Assembly (NCBI GenBank): GCA_037189585.1
Contig: JBBCJA010000012.1
Coordinates: forward strand, 62,001 to 126,000
Direction: 5' to 3'
From: JAEXNA01 sp037189585
GTDB taxonomy: Bacteria > Vulcanimicrobiota > Xenobia > Xenobiales > JADMJV01
Length of the DNA stretch: 64,000 bases
The notes under the pieces were generated by a model, which worked only from the letters and a program-made list of their open reading frames with translations, ran no database searches and was not told where the DNA came from. Positions 42,605 to 50,953 of this stretch are shown piece after piece (the first letter of the stretch is position 1; the number at the start of each line of letters is the position of its first letter). A program made the position numbers and the translations under genes.

Positions 42605-43080
42605 CCGGCGGTCTCCTCGGAGGCGAATCTCTCCAAGAAAGCCACCCGGGCCCCTTCCGAAGTTCGCCCCGAAGACCAGGGATGGCTGTCCTTGGTGAGA
42701 GCCTCGGGGTCGACCGACACCGCGATCAGGTCTTCCGAGACTCGGACGGCTACTGGCGCGTGGCGCAAAAGGAGAAGCAGACCTTGAGATGTCGGACTTC
42801 TGAGCTGGTGTCCCCCGACCAGCGTCTGCCAGCACAAAACCGGCAGCGCCGTCGTGCCGTGGCATACCATTCCCAGACAAGGCCAGGATTCCCATCGAGC
42901 GCCGTCCGGGAAGCGGGTGAACTTGTCGAGTTTGACCAACTGGAGAACCTGGCTCTTGGGAAAGAGCCAATCCGTACCCGTTTGCTGGACCTTCAGATAA
43001 CGCGCCTCGCTTCGCAGGGCGGGAGCCGCGGTCCGGGCATACATCCTGGCCCGCTCGGCGAGGATCTCTTCCTCCATCAC
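42601..43080 (-). CDS. CheW-like domain protein
   Basis: 159 residues, with a CheW-fold pattern (RYLKVQQTGTDWLFPKSQVLQLVKLDKFTRFPDGARWESWPCLGMVCHGTTALPVLCW in pieces). It is diverged from the other CheW at 44149. It overlaps cheR (ATGA 43077-43080) and cheA (ATGA 42601-42604). Likely a second coupling protein linking receptor and kinase. Confidence 0.7.
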   Translation of the reverse strand: MMEEEILAERARMYARTAAPALRSEARYLKVQQTGTDWLFPKSQVLQLVKLDKFTRFPDGARWESWPCLGMVCHGTTALPVLCWQTLVGGHQLRSPTSQGLLLLLRHAPVAVRVSEDLIAVSVDPEALTKDSHPWSSGRTSEGARVAFLERFASEETAG

Positions 43081-44156
43081 GCTCTTCCCTTCTCCAGACG
43101 CTCTCGCAGGCGAGCGGCGGCCGAACTCAACTGGTCGACGGACAGTCCGTTGCGCTCGGTGAAGGCTAAAATACTGGGATCATCCTCTCGATAGAGGGCG
43201 AAAAACTTTCTTAAGGCCGACACGGCCTCATTGGACTGGTGCAATTCGTCGTGAAGACGGGCGGAAAAATAGAAGACCAGCGAGGAATGCGGGTCCGAAT
43301 CCTCGGCTTCTTGAAACTTTCGCCCAGCTTCCTCCAACTTGCCCATGGCGTGTAGGCGCAACCCTTCCTGAAAGGGGCCGGGACACAAAGCTAGCGGCGC
43401 AACTCTTCCCGATTCGGGAAGGAGCTTTGGAGGTGAAACGAATGCCGACCGAGGTTCCTTGACGAAAATCGCGCTTCTGGCCGACCACATGCGGAGTTCG
43501 GGGTGCTGCAGTCCGAAAAAAGCCTCGGGAAACCCGAGCACCAGCAGCCCACCCACCTCGAGACGCTCCACCAGGCGAGACAGAATCTCCCGAGCTTTAG
43601 CTTCGTCGAAGTAGATCAGGACGTTGCGACAAAAAATAACATCCCAACGTCGGGCCATGCCTGGTCCGTGATCGAGATTGAGATTTTCCAACTCGAAGGT
43701 CACCAGACTCGCCAAATGAGGCTGAACTTTCCACTGATTCTCCAAGGGCCGAAAATACCGTTGCCGCTCCTCTGAAGTAAGGCGCTCTAGTCGGCTCTCT
43801 CTGTACACTCCCTCTCGAGCCTCAGCGATGCGCGCCGCGGAGATGTCCGTTCCCAGGACACGACCCATTCGACGGGTTCGGTCTAGCATAATGGCGATGC
43901 TATAGGCCTCGCAGCCTGTAGAGCATCCGGCCGACCAGAGGCGAAGCGAAGAGGTCGCGCTCAGGTCCCGTAAGTAGCCTTCGAAGGCTTTGCACTGATC
44001 GGGATGACGGAAAAAGTAAGTCTGGCCGTTAGTCAGGTGCGCCAGTAGCTCCTCGCGGCTCGCGTTCGGTAGTTTTCTAGCCAGGATGGCCCGTGTCTGA
44101 TCGGGAACGACCAATCCCAGCTCACATTCTAAGCCTTCGAGGACTTGATCAAACAT
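43077..44156 (-). CDS. cheR: chemoreceptor methyltransferase CheR with C-terminal tetratricopeptide-like region
   Basis: 359 residues. CheR signature: TNGQTYFFRHPDQ, LRLWSAGCSTGCEAYSIAIML (SAM-binding), VIFCRNVLIYFD and LVLGFPEAFFG. The C-terminal ~90 residues (GLRLHAMGKLEEAGRKFQEAEDSDPHSSLVFYFSARLHDELHQSNEAVSALRKF in parts) form TPR-like helices, as in CheR proteins of alternative pathways. It methylates the receptor at 44637-46262 and opposes CheB. Confidence 0.93.
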   Translation of the reverse strand: MFDQVLEGLECELGLVVPDQTRAILARKLPNASREELLAHLTNGQTYFFRHPDQCKAFEGYLRDLSATSSLRLWSAGCSTGCEAYSIAIMLDRTRRMGRVLGTDISAARIAEAREGVYRESRLERLTSEERQRYFRPLENQWKVQPHLASLVTFELENLNLDHGPGMARRWDVIFCRNVLIYFDEAKAREILSRLVERLEVGGLLVLGFPEAFFGLQHPELRMWSARSAIFVKEPRSAFVSPPKLLPESGRVAPLALCPGPFQEGLRLHAMGKLEEAGRKFQEAEDSDPHSSLVFYFSARLHDELHQSNEAVSALRKFFALYREDDPSILAFTERNGLSVDQLSSAAARLRERLEKGRA

Positions 44157-44640
44157 CGTCCGAGCCCACCCGTTCCAAAGCCTCGAGACGTTTCTGTTTG
44201 AGCTCGCCCGCCTTGCGCAGCCTTTCCCGCTCCTCCACCAACATCAGACCGCCCACGTTAAGTAAAAAGACGGTTTGTCCGTCCCGTTCAAAAGATGCGA
44301 CATAGCATGGGGTGGGCTCGCAGGAGTGCTCGATCATGGACAGGTCATCCCAGCCGACTTCGTCGAGTCCGACGACCCTTCGCACCCGCCAGGCCATCCG
44401 TCCCTGAGGAGTGGTCACCACAAGATGGTCGCTAAGCCGAGACTCCTCAGCCTTCATACCAAGAATCCCCGCCAGCGACATCGTGGGCAGGGACTCTTCC
44501 CCTAAGCGAAACCAGCCCTCCAGCATCTCCATGTCGCCAGGTCGCCGTTCCAGACGGGGTAAAAGTGTGACGATCTCCACATCCGCCCGGCGAAATGCGA
44601 AGGCGTGCTCCTCGGTAGAGACCAGCAGCACCGGAATCAC
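44149..44640 (-). CDS. cheW: CheW coupling protein
   Basis: 163 residues. A CheW fold: HAFAFRRADVEIVTLLPRLERRPGDMEMLEGWFRLGEESLPTMSLAGILG in sections, ending in a Lys/Arg/Glu-rich helix (GLMLVEERERLRKAGELKQKR). It overlaps the MCP stop by ATGA (44637-44640) and the cheR start by 8 bp. It should couple CheA to the receptor. Confidence 0.85.
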   Translation of the reverse strand: MIPVLLVSTEEHAFAFRRADVEIVTLLPRLERRPGDMEMLEGWFRLGEESLPTMSLAGILGMKAEESRLSDHLVVTTPQGRMAWRVRRVVGLDEVGWDDLSMIEHSCEPTPCYVASFERDGQTVFLLNVGGLMLVEERERLRKAGELKQKRLEALERVGSDDV

Positions 44641-46262
44641 GCCGGGCCACTGCTCCCACTTTCGTAGCGTGCCATGGCGGTGTGAAGCTCCTTGGAAAGC
44701 GCGGTAAGTTCGTGGGAATCTCGCTCAAGCTCACGACTACCATTTTCGGCAGCTGTCGCGGTTTCCTGAATAGAGACCAGAGCCTCTTCCACTTGCTTGA
44801 AGGCGTGACTCTGTTGGCGTGTGGCCGCGACGATCTGCTGAAAGGCGTCGTCACCCTTTTTAAAGGACTCCACCAGGGTTCGAATCGTCTCCTCTGTCAG
44901 CCGGCTGTTCTTGTCGCCGGACTGAGATCTCTTGACCGCTTCCTCGGCCAACATCACGGTCTTGTGAATTCCGTTACGGATTTCGGCCAGGGCGCCCTTG
45001 ACTTCTACGGTGGCTTCTTTAGAACGATTTGCCAACATTCGCATCTCACTAGCCAGAACCGCGAAAGTCACACCCTCGGCACCCGCCGCGGCCGCTTGGA
45101 TAGAGGCGTTGATGGCCAGAATATTGGAGCGTTCGGCCAACTCGTTAACCGAAGCCACGATGGCCTCCAGGTCCTGAGCCTTCTGGCTGAGCGCCACGAT
45201 GGTGGAAGCGACTTCCTCCACGCCCTGGCGAGATTTCTCGGACAGACGAATACTTTCCTGAACCGCTTGTAGCCCTTGTCGCCCCTGGGCGCTGGTCGCA
45301 CGGGACTCGCTACCGACCTCGGAGGCCCGCTCGGCGATCTGGGTGGCTGACTGAGACAGCTCTTCTAAAGTGACGGCGGTCTCCTGGACAGCGGTTGCCT
45401 GCTGAACCGAAGATGAAGCCTGTTCGGCCGAGGAGCGGGCAAGGCGAGAGCTGATCTCGCGAATTTTGGTCTCGGCTTCGGTCGTACGGGCGAAAATTTT
45501 CCGTAAACCGTCGAGCATGGCGTTATAAGCTTCGGTCACGATGCCGATCTCATCGAGCACGCTGATGGCCAGCGGCTTGCCGGTCAAGTCGCCTTGCGAG
45601 ATCTGACCGGCCCGTTCGACAAGGGTGTGCAGAGGGGTAAAACGTGCCGCGATCTTCCGATAAGTGACGATGGTGAAAACGGCGAATCCCAACAGGCCTA
45701 GCGCGATAAAACCTTGGAGCCATCCTACAAGGCGACTGCTCTGGGAACGCGCGGCCACAATGGTGGAAAGAAACTCCTCTTGCATAGCGTCGATCGCTCT
45801 GTTGATCTGATCCATCAGCTCCTTACCCTCGTTGTCGAGGACGCGCGCCCTGGCCTGCTCGGCCTTACCCGCTTCTTTCAGCTGGATGGTCTCGCTCATT
45901 TCCTGGAGCTTGGCTGTCACCCGAGGTCGCAATTCGCCGAGCCTGCGTTTTTGAGTCTCCGAAAGATTCGCCTGGCCGAGTTCTGAAAGGAGGGTCTCCG
46001 CTTCCGCTCCATAGTCGGAAATCGAAATCAGATAGTTGCGCTGTCCGGTATACAGGTAGCCACGTTGAGCGGATTCAACCAACAGCATGACGTTTCGCAC
46101 CCGGGTCACTTTTTGATGGGCCTGGTTGGCGCTCACGGTCTGGTCGAAAGACTGGCTTATCGTCTGAATCAAAAGTGAGCCCAGGATTCCAAAGATCGTG
46201 AGATAGGCCAAGATCGCCAAAAACGCTCCCTGAAACAGTCGCAGAAGCGAGGTGGAATTCAT
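44637..46262 (-). CDS. methyl-accepting chemotaxis protein
   Basis: 541 residues. TM1 (about 8-30), a CHASE3-like helical sensor (~35-180, with GYLYTGQRNYLISISDY), TM2 (about 185-205), HAMP, then a cytoplasmic coiled coil whose tip reads VNELAERSNILAINASIQA...EGVTFAVLASEMRMLANRS, matching the conserved MCP hairpin. A receptor without an extended periplasmic ligand-binding domain, typical of alternative systems. Its ATG overlaps the hybrid kinase stop (46259-46262). Confidence 0.93.
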   Translation of the reverse strand: MNSTSLLRLFQGAFLAILAYLTIFGILGSLLIQTISQSFDQTVSANQAHQKVTRVRNVMLLVESAQRGYLYTGQRNYLISISDYGAEAETLLSELGQANLSETQKRRLGELRPRVTAKLQEMSETIQLKEAGKAEQARARVLDNEGKELMDQINRAIDAMQEEFLSTIVAARSQSSRLVGWLQGFIALGLLGFAVFTIVTYRKIAARFTPLHTLVERAGQISQGDLTGKPLAISVLDEIGIVTEAYNAMLDGLRKIFARTTEAETKIREISSRLARSSAEQASSSVQQATAVQETAVTLEELSQSATQIAERASEVGSESRATSAQGRQGLQAVQESIRLSEKSRQGVEEVASTIVALSQKAQDLEAIVASVNELAERSNILAINASIQAAAAGAEGVTFAVLASEMRMLANRSKEATVEVKGALAEIRNGIHKTVMLAEEAVKRSQSGDKNSRLTEETIRTLVESFKKGDDAFQQIVAATRQQSHAFKQVEEALVSIQETATAAENGSRELERDSHELTALSKELHTAMARYESGSSGPA

Positions 46263-48124
46263 GCACGGTACTCCTTGATCAGCCGATTCATCGTCTCCAC
46301 CAGCTCTTCAATGACGGGCGGCTTGGTCGCCACCACGTCAAAACCGGCCTGGCGGCACGCGAGGTGGTCTTCTTCGAGAATTCTAGCTGTGAGGGCCATC
46401 AAAGGCAGGCGAGGGCCCCCACGTCCTAGGAAATGGGACCTGATTTCGCGAGCCGCGGACATTCCATCGAGCTCCGGCATCTGTAGGTCCAGGATCGCCA
46501 TATCGAAAACATCGGTGTCGGAAGCGCTCAGAGCATCCACGGCTTGACGGCCATTTTCCACCAGCGAAACCTCGAAACCCTGGCGCTCCAACGAAAGCTT
46601 GAGAACCTGCCTGTTGATCGGATTGTCCTCCGCCACCAGAACACGTGGTGCACGCTCCTGGGCCGAAACGGTTGACTCCAGATGGGGCCCGACAGACGTG
46701 ACCATCCCCTCGGGGGAGAAGTCGAGAACGTTCGGATGGATCCGCGCGGTGGTGGCCACATAGCCCAAAATCTTCCGGTTTGTCCCACTCCGAAAGGAAA
46801 GTCCCCTCTCATCCCATGTCAAGGTAACGAGATCCGAGACAGGAGCGCTCTGTGAGGGCCAGTCGGCAACTCTACGGATAGCGCTTGCCAAGCCCACGTT
46901 GTCGGCCACAACTTCCAAGGCGGGCCATGACGATGAGTCCTCGGCGACCTGACGATGGCCTCGGGGCAGGTGCACCCGGAACGTCGCGCCCTGTCCTACC
47001 ACTGAGTCCACCTCGATAGAACCGCCCATCAACTCCACCAGCGAACGCGTGATGGCAAGACCAAGCCCTGTCCCCTGAAAACTTCGATTGAAAGAGTCGT
47101 CGGCTTGGCGAAAAGCCTCGAAGATCTTAACTTGGTGCTCCTGAGGGATGCCCGGTCCGCTATCGGAAACTTCGATCAGAGTCGAGCCGTCCTCTTCGGA
47201 AAAGGCCAGCAAAACAAATCCCGATTCGGTGAACTTGACCGCGTTGCCGATCAAGTTGATCAAAACTTGCCGTAATTTGACTTCGTCGCCGTTTCCGAGA
47301 TCGTCCCATTGACGTGGGAAAGCGGCGCCGAGAAAAAGTTTCTTGGCTCCGACCAAGGCCGGAAAGGGGGCAAATGCCTGTTCGATGAGACGAGACCAGG
47401 AAAAGCCCTGGGGAGAATACTCCATCCCTTTAGCCTCGAGCTTGGAAAAGTCAAGAACTTTGTTGATCACGTCCAGCAGATTCTCCGCGCTTTGGCGGAT
47501 GTAGCGGACGTACTGGGCCGTCTCCGGCGCCAGATGGGCATCTTCGAGCAACAACCCGGAAAGTCCCAGAATACCGGTCATGGGGGTCCGAATCTCATGC
47601 GAGACATTAGCCAAAAAAGTATCCTTGGCCCGATTGGCTTCCTCGGCCGCCGATCTCGCGGCCGCCAGCTCCACGTTCGTCTGAGTCAACGTTCGATTGG
47701 CCTTGTCCGACTGGTCCAACTGGTCTTGCAATCTAGCCTCGAGGTTTATCAACCTCTGAGCAACCCGAAGTTGAAGCTCGAGCTCCGCGGCGTCCAGAGT
47801 TTTGGAGACGAATGCATCGGCGCCAGCTTGCAGCGCCGCGAGATGGTCCTCGTGACCTTCGCGCGCGGTCATCACCACCAGATAAAGGTCAGTCAAAGAG
47901 CTTTGCTTGCGAACCCAGCGACACAGGTCCGGTCCGCTCATCCCCGGCATGACCCAATCCGTGATAACCACCTGGACAGACGGCTCACTACCAAGCGCGG
48001 CCATGGCTTCCAAAGCGTCGGCCGCTTGATGAACCACATGACCCCAAGAGCTGATCAGATCGGCAAAGGCCGTCCTAGTCGCTAGGTGGTCCTCCACCAA
48101 AAGGATGACAAGATGTCGGGTCAT
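46259..48124 (-). CDS. REC-HisKA-HATPase-REC hybrid signalling protein
   Basis: 621 residues, first gene of the che operon. N-terminal receiver (EDH pocket, Asp56 in VITDWVMPGMSG), coiled linker, HisKA with His178 (FLANVSHEIRTPMTG), HATPase_c (NLIGNAVKFTES, SDSGPGIPQ, GTGLGLAI), a degenerate receiver-like region (~400-470, no Asp motif seen) and a C-terminal receiver with Asp546 (MAILDLQMPELDG). No membrane part. It may link CheA phosphorylation to other outputs; a free CheY is not encoded here. Confidence 0.9.
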   Translation of the reverse strand: MTRHLVILLVEDHLATRTAFADLISSWGHVVHQAADALEAMAALGSEPSVQVVITDWVMPGMSGPDLCRWVRKQSSLTDLYLVVMTAREGHEDHLAALQAGADAFVSKTLDAAELELQLRVAQRLINLEARLQDQLDQSDKANRTLTQTNVELAAARSAAEEANRAKDTFLANVSHEIRTPMTGILGLSGLLLEDAHLAPETAQYVRYIRQSAENLLDVINKVLDFSKLEAKGMEYSPQGFSWSRLIEQAFAPFPALVGAKKLFLGAAFPRQWDDLGNGDEVKLRQVLINLIGNAVKFTESGFVLLAFSEEDGSTLIEVSDSGPGIPQEHQVKIFEAFRQADDSFNRSFQGTGLGLAITRSLVELMGGSIEVDSVVGQGATFRVHLPRGHRQVAEDSSSWPALEVVADNVGLASAIRRVADWPSQSAPVSDLVTLTWDERGLSFRSGTNRKILGYVATTARIHPNVLDFSPEGMVTSVGPHLESTVSAQERAPRVLVAEDNPINRQVLKLSLERQGFEVSLVENGRQAVDALSASDTDVFDMAILDLQMPELDGMSAAREIRSHFLGRGGPRLPLMALTARILEEDHLACRQAGFDVVATKPPVIEELVETMNRLIKEYRA

Positions 48125-48207
48125 GACGCGCGATTAACTCCAGGCCAAGCGTTCCCTCGCCTGACTATTCCATCACACCGAAACGAAAACGAAGCTTTAC
48201 CGAAGCG

Positions 48208-48242
48208 GTAGCGCCTATCGGCTTGCAAGCCACAAGCGCTAC
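48208..48242. other. GC-rich hairpin in the 404-bp gap upstream of the che operon
   Basis: A 7-bp stem (GTAGCGC at 48208-48214 with GCGCTAC at 48236-48242) encloses a perfect palindrome (GGCTTGCAAGCC, 48220-48231). On the (-) strand it is followed by CTTCGTTTTCGTTT, so it could be a terminator for the small zinc-ribbon gene or a leader structure for the che operon. The rest of the gap (48243-48528) shows no gene, tRNA or recognised riboswitch. Confidence 0.5.
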
Positions 48243-48528
48243 GCAGTCCGCTCCGTTTACCCTACCCACAAATCCCTTCTGGATGAGTCGACGATGATCC
48301 TAGAAGCTCAGCCGGAAAGTCACTTGACAACCGAGTGGCTCGGTGCCGTTCGTCGGTGAGCCCCGACTGAATCCCTGTAATGGTTGAGCTTCAGGGTTCC
48401 GGCTTGCCTCACAGGCAGACGCACCACACTTCTTCGTCGACTCGGTATCCTACTACCTAACCTCTCCGACTTGCAAGCGGGACCGAGGTACCTCTTCTTC
48501 CGAACCCTAAACAATACACCAATAAATC

Positions 48529-48723
48529 CTAAGCCAGACGTCGCTTTTCTTTTTGGCCGAAGGACAGTTCCACCAGACGGCGTTCGGAAAAGAAACGACG
48601 AGACCGAAGACGACGCGGGCGCGGGGAACATTGGGGGCAAGGCAGCCACATCGCTCCCGGAAGATATTCGCAACGAGTCTCTTTGTGGCCCTTGCAGGTT
48701 GGGCAGCTTGATTTTTTTTCCAT
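48529..48723 (-). CDS. small zinc-ribbon protein
   Basis: 64 residues, ATG at 48723 with AGGAG ten bases upstream. CPTC near the start, then a conserved His/Cys set (HKETRCEY) and CPQC give a CxxC...CxxC zinc-ribbon. The C-terminal half is Arg/Lys-rich, suggesting nucleic-acid binding. It lies 47 bp downstream of the PilZ gene on the same strand and may be co-transcribed with it. Confidence 0.65.
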   Translation of the reverse strand: MEKKSSCPTCKGHKETRCEYLPGAMWLPCPQCSPRPRRLRSRRFFSERRLVELSFGQKEKRRLA

Positions 48724-48770
48724 GTCGGGAGGTTCTCCTAGGTCCGACTCCTCCCTACTCCGTGCCTTTT

Positions 48771-49250
48771 TTAATTTGGACGACGAGAATCGCTCGCCCC
48801 TACCACCGTCAACCGGGGAATCCGGCTCGAGATCGGGGGGCTCGGACTGAGACGAGGAAGTTCCGGTTCTCGGCGCAGTTGATGCAGCCAGCTATAACGA
48901 GAAAAGCGTTCCGGTGAAGACAAGTGGACTCCGATCTCGATCCGGCCGCGCCGACTTTTGCTGTAAGCTACGGTCCCCATCGCGATATCGAGAGGTAAAG
49001 GCTCGACGGAATCAACAGGCTTGGGCAAGACTCGAATGGGCCGCCCGGCCAGGACGGCATGGTCGGTAAAAAGACGCAAACCCGTGGAGGAGACTTCGCG
49101 CAACTGACCTTCTCCTCGCCGACCCTGGGACTCCCAGATCACCTCACAACAACAGATAAGCCGTGGCTCGGATCGCCGGTCTCTAGAAGCCGTTCGGCCT
49201 GTCCATCGTGCGATGACTCTTGAGATTCTGTTCCACAATGTCGCCATCAT
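48771..49250 (-). CDS. PilZ-domain protein (c-di-GMP receptor-like)
   Basis: 159 residues. The PilZ signature is seen: an RxxxR-type box (RRSEPR) and further on EVSSTGLRLF with the (D/N)xSxxG-type sequence, about 25 residues later. c-di-GMP binding is therefore likely. The C-terminal ~40 residues are Pro/Arg/Ser-rich. Transcribed away from the membrane operon and upstream of the zinc-ribbon gene; both could link c-di-GMP to the che or pilus systems. Confidence 0.8.
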   Translation of the reverse strand: MMATLWNRISRVIARWTGRTASRDRRSEPRLICCCEVIWESQGRRGEGQLREVSSTGLRLFTDHAVLAGRPIRVLPKPVDSVEPLPLDIAMGTVAYSKSRRGRIEIGVHLSSPERFSRYSWLHQLRREPELPRLSPSPPISSRIPRLTVVGASDSRRPN

Positions 49251-49367
49251 TTACCCTCGCTTTTGAGAGAGAACCTTTGGAGGCTCTTTGTTATATTTAA
49301 GCGGAAACTCCTAAGGATCCTGCGAATCTCGGAGGATCTCCCAGAGGGTTCCGAAAAAAACTTTGAC

Positions 49368-50756
49368 GTGAAAAGACTCGTGGCATCGTGCTCGGTTGTG
49401 ATGCTAGCCTGTTTCGTTCATCCCGCCTCAACACTGCTTGCGAAGAACGCGGTCGATCTCTTCGCCCACGGCTACAGCCCCGTCAAGGCCGGGCTGTTGC
49501 CTCTATTTCTGCTCCTGGTGCTCGCACTGGACCGATCCAAGCTGCCGGCGCCTCCCTCCGTGGTTTTTCCGCTCTTTCTCGTTAACGCCGGCCTGGCTCA
49601 CCTGCTAGCGGTTTTAGAACAGGTCTGGTTCACCCGACAGTTTCATCTCGAAATTTGGGAGCCAGCGATGGTCCTCAAGGACGGCTACTTCACCGTTACC
49701 GGGATGACCCACATCCACGCCTCCAAGGTTCTCCTGTCACCACTATTTGGCGAAGTCCGAGATGTCACCGACGCCGGCTATCCTCTTAATCTCGTCTTCG
49801 GAGCCGTCCTGGCCCGCTTGCACCTACTGCTCTTCCTGTTTCTTTTGATTCTGGCTCTACTTGGTTCTGTCCGGGCTTACCGAACCTTGACGCCCGGTAA
49901 GGCGACAAGTCTTTCTTTGATCATCTTCGCCATCAGCAAGACAGCTCTCGACGGCGGGCCGTTCAGTTCTGAATTCTTGAGCGCTCTGGTCGTTCTCGTC
50001 TGGCTTCATCTCGGATATCGGAAGGCATTTGGTATGCTTGTGGTGATAGCGCTTCATCTCTGGTTGGTGGAACTGACACCCTGGGTCATGCTAGTCTGGG
50101 GATATCCCAGCAACATCTTGGCACTCTCCCTTCCAGCATTGTGGGAAAAGATACCAGCCCGAGCGAATCGTTGGCCGTTATGGGGACTGATGGGAACGGC
50201 CCTCTTTTTCTCGCCGCTCGCCGTGGGAGCTTTTTGGCCTTCCTTCGACGAGCAACCCTACGGTTTGAATCTTCTGCGCTATGGTTTGACCGAACTGCCT
50301 CCCGGGACTCGGCTCTGGATGCTCACCTCCGAGAGACCGCGGACTTCTTCCCTACTCGATGTCAGGCGGACGGCTTCGGTGGGTCCCTACACTCAAATCG
50401 AGGGAACGGTCACAAAGCCGACGAGAGTGTTGGACCTGTGCGAGGAATATCGACTCGCGATCAGCCGAGCACCCATCGTCTGGAGCCCACAAGAATTCTC
50501 ATTTTCCGCGGAGGTGCTAGCGCTCAACGAGCCGCGAAGTTCACTTGAGGATTCCCCGCTCTTGGTTTCCAGAGAAACTCTTCCAGCGGCCGACGGATAT
50601 TCTAGGGTCAAATTTCAGCTCAGGCCCGGTGCCAACCGAAGTCTCGCCTATGCCCTCCTGGGCCCACAACTGATGGTCGTTCGCCGAGGAGGCTTCCTTC
50701 CTGGCTCCACTTCACGACAGGGTCACCCAGGTTCTCGGACAAAGTCATCCCCGTGA
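49368..50756 (+). CDS. uncharacterised polytopic membrane protein (large subunit, copy 1)
   Basis: 462 residues from the GTG at 49368; a TTG at 49263 is in frame but would leave only 12 bp to the divergent PilZ gene. The GTG gives almost the same length and N-terminal layout as its paralogue at 50954. About nine to eleven hydrophobic segments in the first ~310 residues and a C-terminal soluble domain of ~150 residues. Shared with the paralogue: VDLxxxGYSxxK, DGYFTVTGMTHIH and KTALDGGPFSSE. Family not recognised. Membrane lipid or envelope polymer chemistry is possible from the CarS-like gene downstream. Confidence 0.75.
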   Translation: MKRLVASCSVVMLACFVHPASTLLAKNAVDLFAHGYSPVKAGLLPLFLLLVLALDRSKLPAPPSVVFPLFLVNAGLAHLLAVLEQVWFTRQFHLEIWEPAMVLKDGYFTVTGMTHIHASKVLLSPLFGEVRDVTDAGYPLNLVFGAVLARLHLLLFLFLLILALLGSVRAYRTLTPGKATSLSLIIFAISKTALDGGPFSSEFLSALVVLVWLHLGYRKAFGMLVVIALHLWLVELTPWVMLVWGYPSNILALSLPALWEKIPARANRWPLWGLMGTALFFSPLAVGAFWPSFDEQPYGLNLLRYGLTELPPGTRLWMLTSERPRTSSLLDVRRTASVGPYTQIEGTVTKPTRVLDLCEEYRLAISRAPIVWSPQEFSFSAEVLALNEPRSSLEDSPLLVSRETLPAADGYSRVKFQLRPGANRSLAYALLGPQLMVVRRGGFLPGSTSRQGHPGSRTKSSP

Positions 50757-50947
50757 GATTTTCGGAGAGAACATGGAGGCTTACCGGCAAGTGCCTCCTA
50801 CTGATCGTGGGGCTAACTTTTCTGCGCTCGGCTCATCTCTTCACGCAGACCGAGCCGCGTTGGGTAGTGGCGGGCTGGCTAACGGTCCTGGGACTGTCAG
50901 CCTGTGCCGTCTCCGTGCGAGGTCTACTCGATGGTCAGAGCGAGTAG
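50753..50947 (+). CDS. small membrane protein (small subunit, copy 1)
   Basis: 64 residues, GTG at 50753 overlapping the TGA of the large gene (GTGA). Two hydrophobic segments (about 10-28 and 38-58). It resembles the small protein at 52336 in size, position and layout (TGKxL...GWLTVLGL against AGKSL...WVGLFGVL). Function unknown; it may form a complex with the upstream large protein. Confidence 0.65.
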   Translation: MRFSERTWRLTGKCLLLIVGLTFLRSAHLFTQTEPRWVVAGWLTVLGLSACAVSVRGLLDGQSE

Positions 50948-50953
50948 ACTCCT

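Noticed and set aside
42605..42970. N-terminal extension of CheA
   Set aside because: It overlaps the CheW-like gene almost completely, and the HPt domain begins right after the ATG at 42604.
48310..48430. tRNA or riboswitch in the che upstream gap
   Set aside because: A GGTTCC-like piece is present, but no cloverleaf arms or known riboswitch core could be matched by eye.
48384..48917. A 177-residue (+) frame upstream of the membrane operon
   Set aside because: It is antisense to the PilZ and zinc-ribbon genes, shows no domain and has no good ribosome binding site.
49263..49367. TTG start for the large membrane protein
   Set aside because: It would leave 12 bp to the divergent PilZ gene and make the protein longer than its paralogue; GTG 49368 fits both.
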